From positions 1-10,365 of the forward strand of contig JWZX01000582.1 of NCBI GenBank assembly GCA_001275005.1: DNA of 10,365 bases. Reading direction: 5' to 3'. Numbering within the stretch: position 1 is the first letter of the stretch; each line of letters begins with the position of its first letter. The translations under genes were made by a program, and so were the position numbers. This document shows positions 6,161 through 10,365 of the stretch, piece by piece. Below the pieces are notes generated by a model, which had not been told where the DNA came from, did not search any database, and saw only the letters and a program-made list of their open reading frames with translations. Source of the stretch: Chrysochromulina tobinii (lineage: Eukaryota > Haptophyta > Prymnesiales > Chrysochromulinaceae).

Positions 6161-7699
6161 CTATTCTGTCACCTCGTCTGGCAGCGGGCAGCAGCCACGA
6201 AGCGGGGCACCTCGGTCACGCCAACGGTGGGCCGCCATGAGCACATTCTCGGCCACGCGTGACGTTGGGTGCCTCCAGAGCACGTCTCGGCGGAAGTGTG
6301 CAATGAGCTCTCGCATGCGCTCCTCAGCCACGGGCGAGAGGCTTGCCGTCACATTGTAGAGCGCGCTGCCCAGGTCACGCATCAGGTCCGTCTCGTCAAT
6401 CGAGCGCGTGATCTCCCGCCAGGGCACCCAGCATTGGAAAGGCATTCCCATTCGCCACACATGATCACTCACCACTATTGGGATCGCTCCGTAGCGGAGC
6501 GCATCGTACGGGCGAGGCGAGCTCGGGATGTCCCCCCGCAGGCATAGCGCGAAGCGCGTCCTCAGCAGCAGCGTGGGTGAGTAATGCCCAACGCACGCAC
6601 CTGCCGTACCATCGCGGCTCACCTGAGGGGCGCAAGACGACAGACACGCATGCTGCTGCTGCTCCTGCTGCGGCTGCTGCTTCTGCTTGACCGCGGCGGT
6701 GAGGTCGCGAGCGCTCGACTTCTCGAGCACGCCGAGGCTAACAGCGCTCTGGTTTGTGCAGAGCCTCACCGCTGGCCAGTCCTTACCACGATCGCTATCG
6801 ATGATCAGAAGGTGGTGCGACAGCACGTGCTGTGACTGGTGGCGCGGTACGCCCGTCTCATTGCGCGGGCGCGGGTGCTGGTGCTGCCACTGCCGCATGA
6901 GCGACCAGCGCACGTAATAACCCATCTGCGCGCGTCCTGGGCCGATTCTCGTGCTCGTGCGTCCGCCAAAGAAGAAGGTGACGTTCCGTCGCGTTCGGAT
7001 GGTCTGCCGTGTGATGGGCGGCGCGCCTGGTGCGGGCAGAGGCGCAAAGGCCCTATTAGCCTCCAATTTCCATTGTGTGGCCAGTGTGCTGTGAGGGAAG
7101 GAGGCCCCATTGTCCACGTATGGCACCGTGAGGAGGAAGTCCGTCGTGTAGCCCGAGAGTGCGCGCGTTTGGAAGCCTTTGGTCATCGGGGTGGACCAGC
7201 GCGTCTCGACAAAGCCTCGAAGCAGCGCCGACCCCTTGACAGAGCCAGGTAGGCGACCGTGTTCCCAGTCCAGGCTGACGAACACGTGGTCACGCAGCCG
7301 CTCGCGCCACGCGGACGTGCGGTTGATGGCCCTCACAATCTTGTCCGTTGGGGTGAGGCCTTTGCAAAATTGTGAACGACCACCACCGCCAGGGCCTCTG
7401 GCCGTCTGATAATCGTGCAGCGCTGGAACGACGAGGAGCGATGCCTCCTCGGGGCTGTGTACGCGCCACGAGTGGTTGAGCAGCTGCCTTAGGAACCAGT
7501 ACGACCCGCCGTAGTGGTACAGCTTCTCTGGCGTACCACAGCGCTCGAGCTTTGCGAGCTCAGCGCCCACGGACGTGGGAATGACGGGCGCATCGTACAG
7601 GTAGAAGAGGACCGGGGGCTGTGCTTCACGCGCAGCCTCGACCGCGGCGATCAACGCTGAAGCCGGCAACGTCGAGGCTGAAATCGCGTCACACGACAT
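6161..7699 (-). CDS. Exostosin-family (GT47) glycosyltransferase
   Basis: A probable Golgi glycosyltransferase acting on polysaccharide or glycoprotein chains. The 512-aa product starts at ATG 7699 (MSCDAISAS). The N-terminal part has VLFYLYD (30-36) and YHYGGSYWFLRQL (61-73), usual near the start of exostosin domains, then VTFFFGG (240-246). The C-terminal half carries the family hallmark: RFALCLRGDIPSSPR (about 382-396), YDALRYGAIPIVVSD (398-412). Together these support GT47 strongly. A glutamine-rich insertion, KQKQQPQQEQQQ (about 338-349), lies between the two halves and is probably a surface loop. Most GT47 enzymes have an N-terminal membrane anchor; none is seen, so the real start may lie in an upstream exon. 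A 12-codon upstream reading frame precedes the start. It lies tandem with and 130 bp downstream of the LRR gene. Sugar and acceptor are unknown. Confidence 0.88.
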   Translation of the reverse strand: MSCDAISASTLPASALIAAVEAAREAQPPVLFYLYDAPVIPTSVGAELAKLERCGTPEKLYHYGGSYWFLRQLLNHSWRVHSPEEASLLVVPALHDYQTARGPGGGGRSQFCKGLTPTDKIVRAINRTSAWRERLRDHVFVSLDWEHGRLPGSVKGSALLRGFVETRWSTPMTKGFQTRALSGYTTDFLLTVPYVDNGASFPHSTLATQWKLEANRAFAPLPAPGAPPITRQTIRTRRNVTFFFGGRTSTRIGPGRAQMGYYVRWSLMRQWQHQHPRPRNETGVPRHQSQHVLSHHLLIIDSDRGKDWPAVRLCTNQSAVSLGVLEKSSARDLTAAVKQKQQPQQEQQQHACLSSCAPQVSRDGTAGACVGHYSPTLLLRTRFALCLRGDIPSSPRPYDALRYGAIPIVVSDHVWRMGMPFQCWVPWREITRSIDETDLMRDLGSALYNVTASLSPVAEERMRELIAHFRRDVLWRHPTSRVAENVLMAAHRWRDRGAPLRGCCPLPDEVTE

Positions 7700-7828
7700 G
7701 AATCGTTCGGAAATACATACATTAGCATGCAACGCAAACACACAAGAGGACTTGCATCATGAGCGCCGATGTATTGTGTCGATCCGTTTGAACAGTCACA
7801 CACACTGTGAGACGTTCCGTGTGCATCC

Positions 7829-10060
7829 TTAGAGTTTGAGCTCAAAGCCAGACCGCCCCTCGATTGCTTTGCGCAACACTTCCTCACCCTCGGCACGCAC
7901 AGCGTTCCACCGAACGTCTGCCCGCGTCAACGAGACGTTGACACGCAAGGCGTCAGCGACCGCTTTGGCACCCTCTGTACCGATCTTGTTGTTCAACAAC
8001 CTGCAGGCACACACCCCAGAAAATACATGTCAGGTGCCAGCAGAGCTCAGGTGCTCAGGTGGCGAGGAGTGGTACAATCTGTTCAGTTCGAATAGGGCAG
8101 CTTACGATAAATTAGTCAGCGAGCTATTGACTGCGAGCGCCGATGCGAGAGATTTGGCGCCTCCCTGATCAATGTCGTTGGAACTCAACCTGACGGAGAG
8201 TGGGAAGAGCAGCTCAGGTGAAGCTCAGATCAATCAAATGGGGGCAGCTCGGATGGATCCAACTTACCACAAATTGGTGAGCGAGCCGCTGACGGCGATG
8301 TACTCTGCCAACGGTTTGATGCTTGCCTTGATGCCATCCTCAGCATGGAGATCCCACGTGGAGATCATGCTTACCTTACTGTCGCGCAGTGCTGTGAAGA
8401 TGGCAGTCCACCCTTTGGCGCCAAGACGATTGCTCTGTAGATTGCACTCCGTCAGCGAGCCTTTGGCAGCGCAAAGGGCGCCGATCGCCTTTGCGCCGTC
8501 TGGGCCAATGCCGTTGCCCCCAAGGTCCAGCTCCTGAACCTTGCTCGCCGTGTTCTCGCGCAGTGCGTCGCAAATCGCGGTGGCACCCTGGTCGCCCAGC
8601 TGGTTGGAGCCGACCCACATTTTGGTCAACGCGGAATTGGCGGCAAGTGCCTTAGCCAATACCGCCGCTCCCTTTGGGCCGAACTTGGTTGACGACCTCA
8701 ACTTGTTGCTCAGGTCAAGCATGCTGAGGCTCTTACTCTGTTTGATACCAACCGAGAGTGCCTCCACACCTTCGTTGCCCAGGTGATTGTCTCCGAGCGA
8801 GAGGTGTGTCAGCGAGCTCATCGCAGGAATCAGATAGGCGACGAGCATAGCTGCAGGCCCGTGGAGCTTCTTCTGGGACAAGTTGAGCTCCGTGATGCTG
8901 TCCTCACGCATGTGCAGCAACGTGATGCTGTCTTCGCGCATGTGCTGCACTGGAATGCCGCAAACGAGTCCCGAACCCGCACAGGCAACGGCTGCGATCG
9001 TCAACCTCAACGGCGGCTCTCCCTCGCCTGAGAAGCAGCTGCCCCCTGAAGGGTGGCGCCAGTCGCCAAGCCCGTTTTGCACTTCCGCGGCCCGGACTTT
9101 AGCCACGTCCACCACAAATCCATAGCCATGGAGGCGTGCCAGTCCAGGTAGCATCCGCCCCGCTACGGCAACCTCCCACGGCCGGCCGGCCTCGATGAGC
9201 TGCTCGACGTCGAGGTCGGTGATGTCATCCAGACGTGTGGGTGCCGGCTGCCCGTCGCGGCGGCACAGGCGCGAGCAGAGGACGCGTCGTGCCAGCGCAC
9301 GCCACGATCGATTGACGCCCTTGAGCTCGGCCAACGTGGCCACGTCCACCAAGGCCAGAGCAGCCTCCTTGGCATCCTCCGTGGCGGCCATCTCCGAGAG
9401 GAAGGTCTGCCGCAGCAGTGCGGGCGATGCTCCGAAGTTGGCCTGTTTCGGCGCCTCGCAGCTTTCTGGGGCAAACGTGGGTTCGGCGATTGACGCCGCG
9501 TGCTCCTCTGCGCTGCCAAAGTCGCCATCCGCGCCGAGCAGCGCGCAGAGTTCGTGAGCGCACTTGCCGTTGAGCCGCGAGGCGATGGCACACTGGATGT
9601 GCTCGAGCGCCCTCGAGGCATCGAGAAAGAGGGTGCCCTCGACGAGCTCGACCAGCTGCGATACAGAGCGCTCGTCGGCACTTGGCCATGTGGAGTCAGG
9701 ATCATTCAGCAACCCCAGCATGCAAAGCGTCGTGGCCGTCATTGTCGGCACTGGGTACACGCCATCTTCGGGAGGGGCGTCGTCCATGAGATCCTTCAAA
9801 GTGCCCGCAAGTCGGGCGGCCTCGCGCGACCACGTGACCTCCTCTCCCCCTCGCGCTCGCACTCGCACACGGATGCGCTCGTCGCCCGTGCCCATGGCGT
9901 GCTCCTGTTCAAAATCTGCAGCTTGGTCGGCCTCCGTGGCCGTCGAAGGCCGGCCATGCTTGGAAAGAGCGGCACTGGTGTTGGGTGCGTCAATTGTGGT
10001 CATCGTGTCGGACGCGTCGTTGAATGTACCCAGAGCTTGTGACATGAACACGCCGAGCAT
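7829..10060 (-). CDS. SKP1-like domain / F-box-like / leucine-rich repeat protein, three exons
   Basis: Exons are 10060-8268, 8189-8106 and 8000-7829, giving 682 aa. ATG 10060 follows an in-frame TAG directly; ATG 10045 is an alternative. Residues about 62-188 resemble SKP1: IRVRVRARGGEEV, then TLKDLMDD, LVELVEGTLFLD, IASRLNGK and a closing GDFGSAEEH. Residues about 232-265 (ALALVDVATLAELKGVNRSW..LARR) look like a weak F-box. From about 388 to the end there are RNase-inhibitor-type LRRs, for example ITELNLS, SLTHLSLGDNHLGNEG, VQELDLGGNGIGPDGAK and SLTNLWLSSND, with the last repeats ending in EGRSGFELKL. SKP1 bridges F-box proteins to cullin ubiquitin ligases, so a self-contained substrate adaptor is possible. 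The LRR part is certain, the SKP1-like part likely and the F-box uncertain. Both introns are phase 2 and join repeats seamlessly. Confidence 0.85.
8001..8105 (-). other. Intron 2 of the LRR gene (105 bp)
   Basis: GTAAGC donor at 8105 and GTGTGCCTGCAG acceptor ending at 8001; phase 2. Splicing gives SLTNLSLLNNKIGTEGAK, again a perfect repeat junction. The last exon (8000-7829) encodes two terminal repeats and the stop. Confidence 0.85.
8106..8189 (-). other. 84-bp exon encoding exactly one leucine-rich repeat
   Basis: Bounded by CAG at 8192-8190 and GTAAGC at 8105-8100, this exon is 84 bp (28 codons), phase 2 at both ends. It adds LSSNDIDQGG...VNSSLTNL, a complete 28-residue repeat in register with its neighbours. 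Skipping it would also keep the frame, since exon 1 and exon 3 have matching phases. Confidence 0.82.
8190..8267 (-). other. Intron 1 of the LRR gene (78 bp)
   Basis: The donor is a consensus GTAAGT starting at 8267 and the acceptor is CTCTCCGTCAG ending at 8190. Splicing turns SLTNLW-stop into SLTNLWLSSND, restoring the LRR pattern. The intron is phase 2. Confidence 0.85.
8891..8950 (-). repeat. 30-bp tandem duplication (HMREDSIT twice)
   Basis: Two adjacent 30-bp units, 8891-8920 and 8921-8950, differ at only a few positions and encode HMREDSIT twice just before the first LRR. It is a recent in-frame duplication in the linker between the middle region and the LRR domain. Confidence 0.85.
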
Positions 10061-10365
10061 CTACGCAGGCTTGGCATAAATATGCTCAACTATGAAGGCA
10101 CATCTACAAATTTACGCATTTCGAGCGAACATGCATGCAGGCTTTTCTTTTCCAATCAACATTTTAGCAAAGCACAGAGGTCGCTTGGCGAGACTTGCGA
10201 TGTTCACACTCAGTAAACCTGGTCGCGTTGGTTGATGATTGCGGTTCATCAAACGGCTCTGAATCGCGGTGGGTGGGCGGGAACACATAACACACTCAAA
10301 GCTGACGCGCATCGATATCGAAGCGTCCGCCCGCCGCAGAGAATCGGCAGGATCGGCGACGCTAT
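10061..10365. promoter_or_regulatory. Upstream region of the LRR gene; no gene seen
   Basis: This stretch is visibly more AT-rich than the genes near its left side. On the minus strand an AT-rich CATATTTATGCC lies about 12-25 bp before ATG 10060, too close for a classic TATA box unless translation starts later. TTGATGA (10232-10238) and TCATCAA (10246-10252) form a perfect 7-bp inverted repeat with a 7-base loop. A 66-codon minus-strand frame here has no recognisable content. The rest is featureless to me. Confidence 0.3.

Noticed and set aside
6161-7699. Glycosyltransferases and membrane protein as a single biosynthetic cluster
   Set aside because: Genes are on alternating strands with unrelated neighbours, and eukaryotic microalgae seldom use operons. 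Nothing in the sequence ties them together.
8172-8537. Plus-strand frame over the LRR exon 2 and exon 1 boundary
   Set aside because: It is antisense to well-supported LRR coding sequence and splice sites.
10112-10312. 66-codon minus-strand frame upstream of the LRR gene
   Set aside because: It shows no domain, signal or composition typical of the genes here, and it lies where a promoter is expected.

Overview
The window looks like nuclear DNA of a GC-rich unicellular eukaryote. It has long GC-biased reading frames on alternating strands, short GT–AG introns with good splice sites, ATG starts without bacterial ribosome binding sites, and typically eukaryotic families: C2H2 zinc fingers, a GT31-like glycosyltransferase, an exostosin-type GT47 enzyme, and an RNase-inhibitor-type leucine-rich repeat (LRR) protein built from phase-matched repeat exons. 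The style, especially the LRR protein ending in 'EGRSGFELKL', resembles marine microalgae such as haptophytes. That placement is an impression of style and was not tested by any search.

Layout from left to right: (1) 1-1087, minus strand, a six-finger C2H2 zinc-finger protein whose 3' end runs off the window. (2) 1230-2931, plus strand, a GT31/beta-1,3-galactosyltransferase-like gene whose apparent stop at 2145 is bypassed by a 142-bp intron made mostly of a 10-bp minisatellite. (3) 3201-4622, minus strand, a long coiled-coil protein with two tandem cysteine knuckles near its N terminus. (4) 4865-6025, plus strand, an unrecognised protein with about six membrane segments. (5) 6161-7699, minus strand, an exostosin-family (GT47) glycosyltransferase. 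(6) 7829-10060, minus strand, a three-exon gene whose product has a SKP1-like domain, a possible F-box remnant and C-terminal LRRs; one LRR is encoded by an 84-bp exon that must be found by splicing. The last 305 bases hold its upstream region and no convincing gene.

Genes 1/2 and 3/4 are divergent pairs with short shared upstream regions. Genes 2/3 and 4/5 are convergent. Genes 6 and 5 lie in tandem. No tRNA, rRNA, CRISPR array or intact mobile element was seen. Two glycosyltransferases and an unknown membrane protein suggest secretory-pathway or cell-surface glycan functions, but nothing shows that the genes form one system. The most interesting points are the SKP1/F-box-like/LRR architecture, the one-repeat-per-exon LRR module, and an intron whose 5' end is a diverged copy of the start of the following exon, with minisatellite between the copies.
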